Shown here piece after piece: positions 1 to 7,901 of a stretch of 64,000 nt of DNA. The stretch is taken from the NCBI GenBank assembly GCA_012728855.1, contig JAAYEH010000059.1:1-64000 (forward strand). Reading direction: 5' to 3'. Below the pieces are notes generated by a model, which saw only the letters and a list, made by a program, of their open reading frames with translations, made no database searches and was not told the DNA's origin. The position numbers were made by a program, and so were the translations under genes. Every line of letters begins with the position of its first letter. Positions within the stretch are counted from its first letter, which is position 1. This DNA comes from Rhodopirellula sp. (GTDB taxonomy: Bacteria > Planctomycetota > Planctomycetia > Pirellulales > Thermoguttaceae).

Positions 1-372
1 GGCCACGACGCGCTGGAGCGGTTTGAGAGCGTGCTGCATCTGCAACGGCTGGCGGAAACGATCCGCGACACGAGCCTCTGCGGCCTCGGGCAGACGGCGC
101 CCAATCCGGTTCTCAGCACGCTGCGCTGGTTCCGCGGCGAATATGAAGCGCATATCTACGAACGCCATTGCCCGGCGGCCGCCTGCAACGAACTGGTCAG
201 TTACCGGATCGACGCCGAGAAGTGCAAAGGCTGCACGCTCTGCCTGAAGAAGTGTCCGGCGGAGGCGATTGTCGGCACTGCCAAGACCCCGCATTACATC
301 ATCGAAGACCGCTGCATCGGCTGCGGAAGCTGCATCGACGCGTGTCGGATGGGCGCGATTATCAAGGCTTAG
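1..372 (+). CDS. hydB: NADH-binding hydrogenase subunit, HydB/NuoF-like (3' end only)
   Basis: Only the C-terminus is in the window; the frame is open from base 1. It shows the [16 protein letters not shown] signature typical of the NuoF-like subunit of multimeric [FeFe]-hydrogenases, whose first Cys ligates a 4Fe-4S cluster. Two ferredoxin motifs follow ([12 protein letters not shown] and [12 protein letters not shown]), an extension normal for HydB/HndC and absent from standard NuoF. The family takes electrons to or from NAD(H) through FMN and FeS clusters in the cytoplasm. hydA starts 20 nt downstream on the same strand, so the two are very likely co-transcribed. The FMN and NADH domains lie outside the window. 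Confidence 0.9.
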   Translation, partial: GHDALERFESVLHLQRLAETIRDTSLCGLGQTAPNPVLSTLRWFRGEYEAHIYERHCPAAACNELVSYRIDAEKCKGCTLCLKKCPAEAIVGTAKTPHYIIEDRCIGCGSCIDACRMGAIIKA

Positions 373-392
373 AAAAGGCTTAGGAACCCGAG

Positions 393-2114
393 ATGATTCC
401 GATCGAAGTCAACGGTAGAACGGTAGACGCCCAAGAGGGCGAAATGCTGCTGGCCGCTCTCCGCCGCGCGGGAGTTCGTGTGCCGACGCTCTGTCACATG
501 GAGGGGCTACCGCCCAGCGGGGCGTGCCGTATGTGCGTCGTCGAAGTCGAGGGACAGCGGGGTCTCGCGCCGAGTTGCGCCCTGCCCGTCTCGAAGGGAA
601 TGAAGGTAGAAACCCATTCCTCGCGAGCCGTGCGGGCGCGGCAGACGATCATCGAACTGCTGCTGGCGAACCATCCCGACGATTGCCTCTACTGTGTCCG
701 CAACGGCAATTGCGAGTTGCAGGGTCTGGCCGAAGAGCTGGGTGTCCGCCAGCGCCGCTACGCCGGCGAGAAGAGCCGCCACTACCTCGATCTTTCCAGT
801 CCCTCGATCGTCCGCGACCCGGCCAAGTGCATCCTCTGCGGTAAGTGCGTGCGGGTCTGCGAAGAGGTGCAGGGTGTCGGGGCCATCGATTTCATCGGTC
901 GCGGGTCGCGGGCGAAAATCGGCACGGCCTTCGACGAAGGGATGAACGTGTCGAGCTGCATCAACTGCGGCCAGTGCATCAACGTCTGTCCCACTGGAGC
1001 GCTGTGCGAACAGACTCACATCAAGGAGGTGCTCGAGGCCCTGGCCGATCCGGACAAGTTCGTCGTCGTGCAGCACGCGCCGGCCGTTTCGGTCACCCTC
1101 GGCGAAGAGTTCGGCCTGCCGGCCGGCGCCGACTGTATCGGTGCCATGACGGCCGCCCTGCGGTTACTTGGCTTCGATCGCGTCTTCGATACCGGCTTCA
1201 CTGCCGACCTGACGATCATGGAGGAAGGCTCGGAACTGATCCACCGTCTCCAGAACGGCGGCAAATTGCCGATGATGACCAGTTGCTCGCCAGGCTGGAT
1301 CAAGTACGTGGAAACTTTCTATCCGGACTTCGTGGAGAATCTCTCCACCTGCAAGAGCCCGCAGCAGATGATGGGTGCGATCATCAAGACCTGGTTCGCC
1401 CAGCGGGAAGGGATCGACGCGGCCAAGATCTTCAGCGTGAGCGTGATGCCCTGCACGGCGAAGAAGTTCGAGGCGGGCCGTCCGGAGATGGGCCGCGACG
1501 GCCTGGCCGACATCGACGCGGTGCTCACCACCCGCGAATTAGCCCGCATCATTCGGATGCGTGGCCTCGATCTACGAGAAATCGAACCCGATACGGCCGA
1601 CACTCCCTTCGGCGAACGGACCACGGCGGGCAAGCTCTTCGGCGCCTCCGGCGGCGTGATGGAGGCGGCGATCCGCACGGCCCATTTTCTGGCCACCGGC
1701 CGGGAGATGGGCGACCTGAAGGTCGAGGCGGTTCGCGGCATGGAAGGAACCAAAGAGGCGAGGGTTCACGTCAACGGCACGGAACTGGGCGTGGCCGTGG
1801 TCAACGGACTCGGCAACGCCGCCAAGCTGCTCGATCAGATTCGCGACGGCCGCAGCGACCTGCACTTCATCGAGGTGATGACCTGTCCGGGCGGTTGCGT
1901 CGGCGGCGGCGGCCAGCCGATCCGGCTCAACCGCGATGCGGTCCGCGCCCGTATGCAGGGCCTGTACGACATCGACGAGAAGGAATCGGCCCGCACGTCG
2001 CACGGCAACCAATCGGTCCAGCGGCTCTACGAGGAATTCCTCGAGAAACCGTTGGGCGAGAAAAGCCGTGTTTTGCTGCACACCCACTACGCTCAGCGCG
2101 AGGCGCTGGTGTGA
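393..2114 (+). CDS. hydA: NADH-dependent [FeFe]-hydrogenase catalytic subunit HydA
   Basis: This 573-aa protein has the domain order of HydA/HndD. An N-terminal 2Fe-2S ferredoxin domain comes first, then a His-ligated 4Fe-4S motif (HPDDCLYCVRNGNC), then two 4Fe-4S motifs (CILCGKCVRVC, CINCGQCINVC). The H-cluster domain follows, with L1 TSCSPGW (Cys298), L2 MPCTAKKFE and L3 EVMTCPGGCVGGGG, and the C-terminus is a small-subunit-like domain. It should reduce protons or oxidise H2, exchanging electrons with NADH and ferredoxin together with HydB and a HydC-type subunit. The second Cys of the classical TSCCPxW is Ser here, which may be typical of this subclass. No maturases (HydEFG) are in the window. 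Confidence 0.93.
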   Translation: MIPIEVNGRTVDAQEGEMLLAALRRAGVRVPTLCHMEGLPPSGACRMCVVEVEGQRGLAPSCALPVSKGMKVETHSSRAVRARQTIIELLLANHPDDCLYCVRNGNCELQGLAEELGVRQRRYAGEKSRHYLDLSSPSIVRDPAKCILCGKCVRVCEEVQGVGAIDFIGRGSRAKIGTAFDEGMNVSSCINCGQCINVCPTGALCEQTHIKEVLEALADPDKFVVVQHAPAVSVTLGEEFGLPAGADCIGAMTAALRLLGFDRVFDTGFTADLTIMEEGSELIHRLQNGGKLPMMTSCSPGWIKYVETFYPDFVENLSTCKSPQQMMGAIIKTWFAQREGIDAAKIFSVSVMPCTAKKFEAGRPEMGRDGLADIDAVLTTRELARIIRMRGLDLREIEPDTADTPFGERTTAGKLFGASGGVMEAAIRTAHFLATGREMGDLKVEAVRGMEGTKEARVHVNGTELGVAVVNGLGNAAKLLDQIRDGRSDLHFIEVMTCPGGCVGGGGQPIRLNRDAVRARMQGLYDIDEKESARTSHGNQSVQRLYEEFLEKPLGEKSRVLLHTHYAQREALV

Positions 2115-2118
2115 GGGA

Positions 2119-2153
2119 GAGAGTCAAGAGTCGAGGGTCGAGAGTCAAGAGCC
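2119..2153 (+). repeat. short GAGTC-type degenerate tandem repeat
   Basis: Between hydA and the sensor gene, a purine-rich stretch repeats GAGTCAAGAGTCGAGGGTCG-like units. It carries no gene and looks like a simple-sequence expansion. Confidence 0.5.
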
Positions 2154-2256
2154 AAACCATGAGACGGATCCTCGATGCGTCGCCACCTCCGGCTGACAAA
2201 ACATATTCATTGGCCTTCGGGCAAAACCTACGCACTCCCCAGGGGAGAACCACCCC

Positions 2257-4242
2257 ATGAGCGCCGCATTCGTGACGACCGTCAAAGAGCGGTGCCGCAT
2301 GTGTTACACGTGCGTGCGGGAGTGTCCGGCCAAGGCGATTCGCATCGTCGACGGGCAGGCGGAGGTGATCGCCCAGCGTTGCATCGCCTGCGGCAACTGC
2401 GTCCGCGTCTGCTCGCAGTACGCCAAGCAGGTTCGCAACACGACCGATCTGGTTCGCGCCCTCTTGACCTCCGGCCGCCGGGTCGCCGCCTGCCTGGCCC
2501 CCAGCTTTCCCGCCGAGTTCACCGAGATGGACTACCCGCGGCTGGTCGGCATGTTGCGGGCGATGGGTTTCACGTTCGTTCAGGAAGTGTCGTTCGGGGC
2601 CGATCTGGTGGCTCGCCGGTATCGGCAACTGATGGGCAAGCCCAACGGCCGTCGCCATATCGCCACCACCTGCCCGGCGATCATCGAATACGTCGAAAAG
2701 TATCTGCCCGACCTGATCGACTCGCTGGCGCCGATCGTTTCGCCGATGATCGCCACGGCGCGCGTGCTCCGCAAGTTACACGGCGACGACGTGGCTGTGG
2801 TCTTCATCGGCCCTTGCATCGCCAAGAAGGTGGAGTCGGAGAGCGCGGAGGTCGCCGGCGAGATCGACGCGGTGCTAACCTTCCTCGAACTCCGCGAGAT
2901 GTTCGAGGAAGACCGCCTGTTGCCGGAAGACGTGGAGCCCAGCGGCTTCGATCTACCGCACGGCGGCGCCGGCGCGCTGTTTCCCATCAGCCGCGGCATG
3001 CTCCAGGCGGCTAAGCTGAGGGAGGATCTGATGACCGGCGAGGTCGTTGCCACGCACGGTCGAACCCACATGCTCGAAGCGCTGCGGGAATTCGCCGACG
3101 GCGACCTGGGGGCGGAACTGTTGGAGGTTCTCTGCTGCGAGGGGTGCATCATGGGGGCGGGCATCCGCAACGAGTCGCCGCTGTTCAACCGCCGCCGCCG
3201 CGTCCGCAAACACGTCTGCTGGCGGATGGAGGAGGTCGACCCTGCCCGCTGGCACGACGACATGGAGACCTTCGCCAACGTCGATCTCTCGCGGCGGTTC
3301 GAACCGGACGATCAGCGGATTCCCTCGCCGGCGCAGTCCGAAATCGCCATGATCATGGCGCGGATGGGCAAATGCAATCCGGACGATGAACTGAACTGCG
3401 GCGCCTGCGGCTACGATACCTGCCGCGAACACGCGGTGGCGATCTACAAGGGGCTGGCGGAGAACGAGATGTGTCTACCCTACACGATCGACCAACTCCG
3501 CCAGGCGATCAAGGAGGTGGAGGCCTCGCACGCGCAGTTGGCCAGTGCCCAGGAGGCGCTGGTGCAGTCGGAGAAACTGGCCAGCATGGGCCAATTGGCC
3601 GCCGGCATCGCCCACGAAGTGAACAACCCGCTGGGTGTGGTGTTGATGTACGCCCATCTCTTGCTGGACGACTGCGCCGAACAGTCGGCGATGCGCGAGG
3701 ACTTGCAGATGATCGTCGAGCAGGCCGACCGCTGCAAAAAGATCGTCGCCGGCCTGCTCCATTTCGCCAGGCAGAACAAAGTGGTCCGTTATCCGGCGGA
3801 TATGTGCGAACTGGCCGACCGGGCGCTTCGCGGCGTGCAGGCGCCGGCGAACATTGCGGTCGTCCGCGATTACCAGTTGGCCGACCCGGTGGCCGAAGTC
3901 GACCGCGACCAGATCGTCCAGGTGCTCACCAACTTGATTTCCAACGCCGTGGCGGCGATGGAGGACGGCGGCACACTCGCGCTCCACAGCAGCGGCGACG
4001 CGTCGCGAGTGCGGTTGAGCGTGAGCGACACCGGCGTCGGCATTCCCGAAGAGAATCGCAAGAAGATTTTCGAGCCGTTCTTTACCACGAAGCAGATGGG
4101 CAAGGGGACCGGCCTCGGACTGGCCGTGACCTACGGAATCGTCAAGATGCACTGCGGCGACATCCACGTCCAGTCCAACGCCGATCCGGCGGCAGGCCCG
4201 ACCGGGTCGACGTTTACCGTCACGCTGCCGCGCCGCGAATAA
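2257..4242 (+). CDS. HydS-like sensory [FeFe]-hydrogenase fused to a histidine kinase
   Basis: This 661-aa protein begins with two 4Fe-4S motifs ([11 protein letters not shown] from Cys13, and [11 protein letters not shown]). A hydrogenase-like domain follows, with motifs [15 protein letters not shown] and EVLCCEGC. Next comes a four-Cys FeS motif ([17 protein letters not shown]), a short helical linker, a HisKA domain with His453 in [11 protein letters not shown], and an HATPase domain (N-box NLISNAV, G-box [15 protein letters not shown]). In catalytic enzymes the L1 loop has a proton-relay Cys; here that position is Thr, as expected for a sensor rather than a turnover enzyme. It probably detects H2 or redox state and phosphorylates the regulators just downstream. 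Unlike many relatives, no PAS domain is evident. Start chosen at an ATG preceded by AGGGGAGA. Confidence 0.88.
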   Translation: MSAAFVTTVKERCRMCYTCVRECPAKAIRIVDGQAEVIAQRCIACGNCVRVCSQYAKQVRNTTDLVRALLTSGRRVAACLAPSFPAEFTEMDYPRLVGMLRAMGFTFVQEVSFGADLVARRYRQLMGKPNGRRHIATTCPAIIEYVEKYLPDLIDSLAPIVSPMIATARVLRKLHGDDVAVVFIGPCIAKKVESESAEVAGEIDAVLTFLELREMFEEDRLLPEDVEPSGFDLPHGGAGALFPISRGMLQAAKLREDLMTGEVVATHGRTHMLEALREFADGDLGAELLEVLCCEGCIMGAGIRNESPLFNRRRRVRKHVCWRMEEVDPARWHDDMETFANVDLSRRFEPDDQRIPSPAQSEIAMIMARMGKCNPDDELNCGACGYDTCREHAVAIYKGLAENEMCLPYTIDQLRQAIKEVEASHAQLASAQEALVQSEKLASMGQLAAGIAHEVNNPLGVVLMYAHLLLDDCAEQSAMREDLQMIVEQADRCKKIVAGLLHFARQNKVVRYPADMCELADRALRGVQAPANIAVVRDYQLADPVAEVDRDQIVQVLTNLISNAVAAMEDGGTLALHSSGDASRVRLSVSDTGVGIPEENRKKIFEPFFTTKQMGKGTGLGLAVTYGIVKMHCGDIHVQSNADPAAGPTGSTFTVTLPRRE

Positions 4243-4267
4243 CCCAGAAGAAAGAAAGGCCCCAACC

Positions 4268-4702
4268 ATGAATACCCCGGCAACGAATCCCCACCCTGCT
4301 TCCTCGCTTCCCGTCTCGCGGCGGACCGTTCTTTTGGTCGACGACGACTCCGATTTCCTCTTCCAGCAGCGGGTGCAGCTCGAGGCCGCCGGTTTCGAGG
4401 TTCTCGCCGCCGTGGGCCAGGGCGAAGCGAGCGAGATCCTCGACCGCCACCGCCCCGACCTTGCGGTGATCGACCTGATGATGGAAAATGCAGATGCGGG
4501 GTTCACCCTCTCGTATCACATCAAGAAGAAAGACCCCACGATCCCCGTGATCATGGTCACCTCGGTCAACAGCGTGACCGGGATGGATTTCGACGCCACG
4601 GCCGACGAGCAGCGAGCCTGGATCAAGGCCGACGCCTTCCTCGCCAAGCCGATCCGTTTCGAACAGCTCAAGCTCCAGATCGATCGACTGCTGAAGGAAT
4701 AG
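4268..4702 (+). CDS. single-domain response regulator (REC only)
   Basis: A 144-aa receiver domain with the acidic pocket DDD (25-27), phospho-acceptor Asp69 in LAVIDLMM and conserved Lys127 in FLAKPIRF. There is no output domain, so it acts as a phospho-relay or protein-interaction switch. It lies 25 nt after the HydS-like kinase and 4 nt before the receiver-kinase gene, which implies one transcript and one signalling pathway. The N-terminal 19 residues are Pro/Ser-rich and disordered-looking. Confidence 0.9.
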   Translation: MNTPATNPHPASSLPVSRRTVLLVDDDSDFLFQQRVQLEAAGFEVLAAVGQGEASEILDRHRPDLAVIDLMMENADAGFTLSYHIKKKDPTIPVIMVTSVNSVTGMDFDATADEQRAWIKADAFLAKPIRFEQLKLQIDRLLKE

Positions 4703-4706
4703 CCCG

Positions 4707-5831
4707 ATGGACAAACTGCGGGTGCTGGTAACCGACGATGAGCCGGGAATGCGGCTGGGTGTGTCGCGGACACTCCGCGACTTTACGGTCCGCATCCCCG
4801 ACGTCGACGGCGACGTGGCTTTCGCCGTCGAGCAGGCGGAGACCGGCGAAGCCGCCCTGGAGATCATCGAGCGGAGCCCGCCCGACATCCTGCTATTGGA
4901 CCACAAGATGCCCGGCATGAGCGGCCTGGACGTGCTGGACCGGCTGGCCGGCATGTCGCTGGACATGCTCACGATCATGATCACGGCCTACGCCTCGATC
5001 GAGACGGCCGTCACCGCCACCAAGCGAGGCGCCTACGACTTCCTCGCCAAGCCGTTCACGCCTGACGAATTGAAAAACACCGTCCGCAAGACTGCCGCCC
5101 GCCTGATCCTGGCCAAGCAAGCCCGCCGGTTGGCCGAGGAGAAGCGGCAGGTCCGCTTTCAGTTCATCCGCGTGTTGGGCCACGAACTAAAAGCCCCCTT
5201 GAACGCCATCGACGGCTACCTGCAGATGATCAAGGATCGCACGCTGGGCGACGACTTATCGGCCTACGGAGAATCGGTCGAGCGGAGCATGGTTCGCATC
5301 GAGGGGATGCGGAAACTGATTGCCGATTTGCTGGATATGACGCAGATCGAGTCGGGCAACAAGAACCGCCGGCTGGAAGCGGTCGATCTGCCTGCCGTCG
5401 CCCGCCTGGCCGCCGAGACACTCGCTCCACAAGCGGCGGCGCGCGAAATCATGCTGGAAATCCACGGCGACCCGTCGGTTGTGATGACCGCCGACCGCAG
5501 CGAAATGGAGATGATCTTCAACAATCTCCTTTCCAACGCGATCAAATACAACCGCCAGGGCGGTCGGGTGGACGCGACCTTGTCCAAGGCAAACGATCGG
5601 GTGACCATCCAAGTCGCCGACACCGGCATCGGCATGAGCGGCGAGGAGGTCGAGCGGCTCTTCGGCGAATTTGTCCGCATCCGCAACGAGAAGACCCGCG
5701 ACATCCTCGGCAGCGGCCTGGGACTTTCGATCGTCAAGAAGCTGGCGACGCTCTACGGCGGCGAAACCGCGGTCGAAAGCCGTCCGGGCGAGGGGAGCAC
5801 GTTCTCGGTGACGGTGCGAGACCAGGGCTGA
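4707..5831 (+). CDS. receiver-histidine kinase protein (REC-HisKA-HATPase)
   Basis: This 374-aa protein has an N-terminal receiver (DD at 10-11, Asp65 in LLLDHKMPGMSG, Lys115 in FLAKPFT). A helical linker leads to HisKA, with His159 in LGHELKAPLNAI, and then HATPase motifs NNLLSNAIKYN, DTGIGM and GSGLGLSIV. No transmembrane or DNA-binding segment is seen. Its receiver could take phosphate from the HydS-like kinase and control its own kinase domain, so the final target is not encoded here. It is the last gene of the hydrogenase cluster and is followed by a repeat element. Confidence 0.9.
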   Translation: MDKLRVLVTDDEPGMRLGVSRTLRDFTVRIPDVDGDVAFAVEQAETGEAALEIIERSPPDILLLDHKMPGMSGLDVLDRLAGMSLDMLTIMITAYASIETAVTATKRGAYDFLAKPFTPDELKNTVRKTAARLILAKQARRLAEEKRQVRFQFIRVLGHELKAPLNAIDGYLQMIKDRTLGDDLSAYGESVERSMVRIEGMRKLIADLLDMTQIESGNKNRRLEAVDLPAVARLAAETLAPQAAAREIMLEIHGDPSVVMTADRSEMEMIFNNLLSNAIKYNRQGGRVDATLSKANDRVTIQVADTGIGMSGEEVERLFGEFVRIRNEKTRDILGSGLGLSIVKKLATLYGGETAVESRPGEGSTFSVTVRDQG

Positions 5832-5887
5832 TGCCTCACACGGTGGACGCCGCCAAGGGAATTGCCAAGGGAGCGGCTTTTCCAGAC

Positions 5888-5986
5888 GAACCGCAGAATG
5901 TCGAACAAGGAATGTCCAACGGCGAAGTGATCGCGATCTTCGTCCCTTCAACATTCTTCGGTTCCTTGTTCGATATTCTGCGGTTC
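5888..5986. repeat. 99-bp element with 25-bp terminal inverted repeats, copy 1
   Basis: It begins GAACCGCAGAATGTCGAACA and ends with the inverted complement of the same sequence (24 of 25 positions pair). A second 99-bp copy at 7762-7860 is in the same orientation with about 9 mismatches. The small ORF 5831-6091 is mostly made of this repeat. It is MITE-like in size and shape; no transposase is nearby. Confidence 0.85.
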
Positions 5987-6087
5987 AAAGCAGGAACGTT
6001 GGTTGGGATCATTGGCGGCGGCTGCGGGGAGAATTGGAACCACCTTCCGGTGGGACATTCGCTGTGGCTGCTCAGGTTTTCTGTCCG

Positions 6088-6116
6088 TTGACGAATCGGC
6101 GATTCTTGTATAGAAT
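6088..6116 (+). promoter_or_regulatory. sigma70-type promoter of the abiE operon
   Basis: TTGACG (6088-6093), a 17-bp spacer and TAGAAT (6111-6116) are close to consensus. It lies about 45 bp upstream of the chosen abiEi start. Confidence 0.6.
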
Positions 6117-6135
6117 GTCCATAAAACGTGGACAT
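6115..6135 (+). promoter_or_regulatory. inverted-repeat operator, probably for AbiEi autoregulation
   Basis: ATGTCCA-N7-TGGACAT is a perfect 7-bp inverted repeat overlapping the -10 box and the expected transcription start. AbiEi antitoxins of this family have an N-terminal winged-helix domain and are known to repress their own operon by binding inverted repeats, so this is the likely binding site. Confidence 0.55.
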
Positions 6136-6160
6136 ACCATGCATCTCTCGAGGCCCTGAT

Positions 6161-6814
6161 GTGGTGGAAACAGCGGAAATGCGGCAGCAGTTCGGCCGCG
6201 ATGTCTTTGACTACCAGCAGTTGACGGCTTGCCTGTCGCACCTGCGAAAGCCGCGGGACAGGATCCACAAGTTGCTGGCGAAGGGCGACATCGTTCGCAT
6301 CCGCAAGGGGCTCTATACGTTCGGCCGCATGTACCGCCGCGAGTCCCTCAGCCTCGAGGTACTGGCCAACCTGATCCACGGCCCATCCTACATCAGCCTC
6401 GATTATGCGCTGAGCTGCCACGGCCTGATCCCGGAGCGCGTCTCGACGGTGACCTCGGTCGCCTTGGGGCGGTCTCGCCAATTCGACACGCCGCTCGGCA
6501 CCTTCACGTACCAATCGCTTTCTCTGCCACGCTATGCTCTGGGCGCGGACCTGGTGGAATCTTCGGCGGGGTGTTTTCTGATCGCTTGCGCGGAAAAGGC
6601 GCTGGCGGACAAGGTCTGGACCGACAAGCGGTTCAGCGGTGCCAGCCGGTCGGACTTCCGGCCTTACCTTGAAGAGGATCTGCGGATCGACCCGGCCGAT
6701 TTGGCTCGCCTTGACCGCTCCCGCTTTCAGATAATTCAGCAAGCCTACCGCTCCAAGAAGATTGGAAATTTGTTCCGTTTCCTCGCTTCACTTGGCGAGC
6801 CCTCCCATGCATGA
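6161..6814 (+). CDS. abiEi: AbiEi-type antitoxin / transcriptional regulator
   Basis: A protein of about 217 aa. The N-terminal part is a winged-helix-like domain (LTACLSHLRKPRDRIHKLLAKGDIVRIRKGLYTFG), and the rest matches the AbiEi/COG5340 pattern, with the landmark LIHGPSYISLDYALSCHGLIPE. In type IV AbiE systems it neutralises the AbiEii nucleotidyltransferase and represses the operon. The ORF track starts at GTG 6128, inside the operator; GTG 6161 is preferred because GAGG sits 7 nt upstream (ATG 6179 is an alternative). The 3' end overlaps abiEii by 8 nt, indicating translational coupling. Confidence 0.85.
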   Translation: MVETAEMRQQFGRDVFDYQQLTACLSHLRKPRDRIHKLLAKGDIVRIRKGLYTFGRMYRRESLSLEVLANLIHGPSYISLDYALSCHGLIPERVSTVTSVALGRSRQFDTPLGTFTYQSLSLPRYALGADLVESSAGCFLIACAEKALADKVWTDKRFSGASRSDFRPYLEEDLRIDPADLARLDRSRFQIIQQAYRSKKIGNLFRFLASLGEPSHA

Positions 6815-7676
6815 CGCAATCCGGAGCATGCTGAATCGGTATGAATGTCAGACCCGCGACGAGTCGGTCAACGCGTTGCGGGAGATCCTGCAGGAACTGG
6901 CCCTCCTGGGACTCTGGCGGGGGAAGTTTTTCGAACATGCTGCCTTCTACGGCGGCACCGCCTTACGCGTGCTCTACGGTTTGGATCGCTACTCGGAGGA
7001 TCTCGACTTCTCCCTGTTGAGGCCCAACGCAACCTTCCATCTGGGCGACTTTGGCGACGCGCTGCTCAGAGAGATCCGCAGCTTCGGGTTTGAAGTCGAT
7101 TTCCAGCCGCGTGAGAAGCTCGCACGAAGCAGGATTGAGTCGGCGTTCTTAAAGGCGAACACCTATCGGCAGTTGCTTGTCATCGATCCCGGAGAGGAGT
7201 TGCTGCGGGGGCTTCCTGCGGGCAAAACGCTGAAGATCCGACTCGAGGTGGACACCGATCCTCCGGACGGGTTCGAGACCGAGAGCAGATACCTGCTCCA
7301 ACCGATCCCATTCGCTCTGCGGGTATATCGGTTGCCCGACCTGTTTGCCGGCAAGCTGCACGCAGTTCTCTGCCGGAGGTGGAAGAGCCGGGTCAAGGGG
7401 CGGGACTGGTACGATCTGGTCTGGTACACCGCTCGCCATCCGCAGGTGAATCTTGCTCACTTGGAGACGCGCATGCGGCAGTCCGGCGACTACGGCGAGG
7501 ACGAACCACTCACGCGAGTCCGGCTTCTGGATCTGCTGCGCCAGCGCATCCGGCAAGTGGACGTCGCCGCACTCCGGGACGAAGTGGCCCCCTTCGTACG
7601 CCAGCGCCGGTCGCTGGAGGTTTGGTCGGCAGCGTTTTTCCTACAGACAATCGAAAGGATCGAGGCGGCTCAATAG
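6807..7676 (+). CDS. abiEii: AbiEii-type nucleotidyltransferase toxin
   Basis: A protein of about 289 aa with the AbiEii/COG2253 nucleotidyltransferase signature GGTALRVLYGLDRYSEDLDF (residues about 47-66), which supplies the Gly motif and the paired acidic residues. The downstream LRVYRLPDLFAGKLHAVLCR and RDWYDLVWY motifs are also typical. Family members modify RNA substrates and arrest growth or abort phage infection unless countered by AbiEi. The start is ATG 6807, overlapping the end of abiEi; the longer ORF start at 6762 lies within abiEi. The two genes form a tightly coupled toxin-antitoxin or phage-defence unit flanked by 99-bp repeats. Confidence 0.87.
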   Translation: MHDAIRSMLNRYECQTRDESVNALREILQELALLGLWRGKFFEHAAFYGGTALRVLYGLDRYSEDLDFSLLRPNATFHLGDFGDALLREIRSFGFEVDFQPREKLARSRIESAFLKANTYRQLLVIDPGEELLRGLPAGKTLKIRLEVDTDPPDGFETESRYLLQPIPFALRVYRLPDLFAGKLHAVLCRRWKSRVKGRDWYDLVWYTARHPQVNLAHLETRMRQSGDYGEDEPLTRVRLLDLLRQRIRQVDVAALRDEVAPFVRQRRSLEVWSAAFFLQTIERIEAAQ

Positions 7677-7761
7677 CCCGGCGCCGGCGTCGGATTCTCC
7701 ATAACGAACCCGCTCGCGGAGCTTCGCTCGGGCATTCGGCCGTTCCTGAGAAGAACGAATT

Positions 7762-7860
7762 GAACCGCAGAATATCGAACAAGGAATGTCCAACGGCGAA
7801 GTCACTGCGATCTCTGTCCCTTCAACATTCAGCGGTTCCTTGTTCGATATTCTGCAGTTC
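7762..7860. repeat. 99-bp element with 25-bp terminal inverted repeats, copy 2
   Basis: Same length and orientation as 5888-5986, differing at roughly 9 positions. It lies 85 bp after the abiEii stop, so the two copies bracket the AbiE operon as direct repeats. It may also act as a terminator hairpin. Confidence 0.85.
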
Positions 7861-7901
7861 AAAGAAGAAATACCCTGGATTGAGTCGTCAGGAGGAGTCG
7901 A

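Noticed and set aside
845-2260. 471-aa plus-strand ORF in another frame of hydA
   Set aside because: Arg/Gly/His-rich shadow translation; hydA explains the region.
5831-6091. 86-aa ORF after the receiver-kinase gene
   Set aside because: Most of it is the 99-bp inverted-repeat element; no ribosome site or domain.
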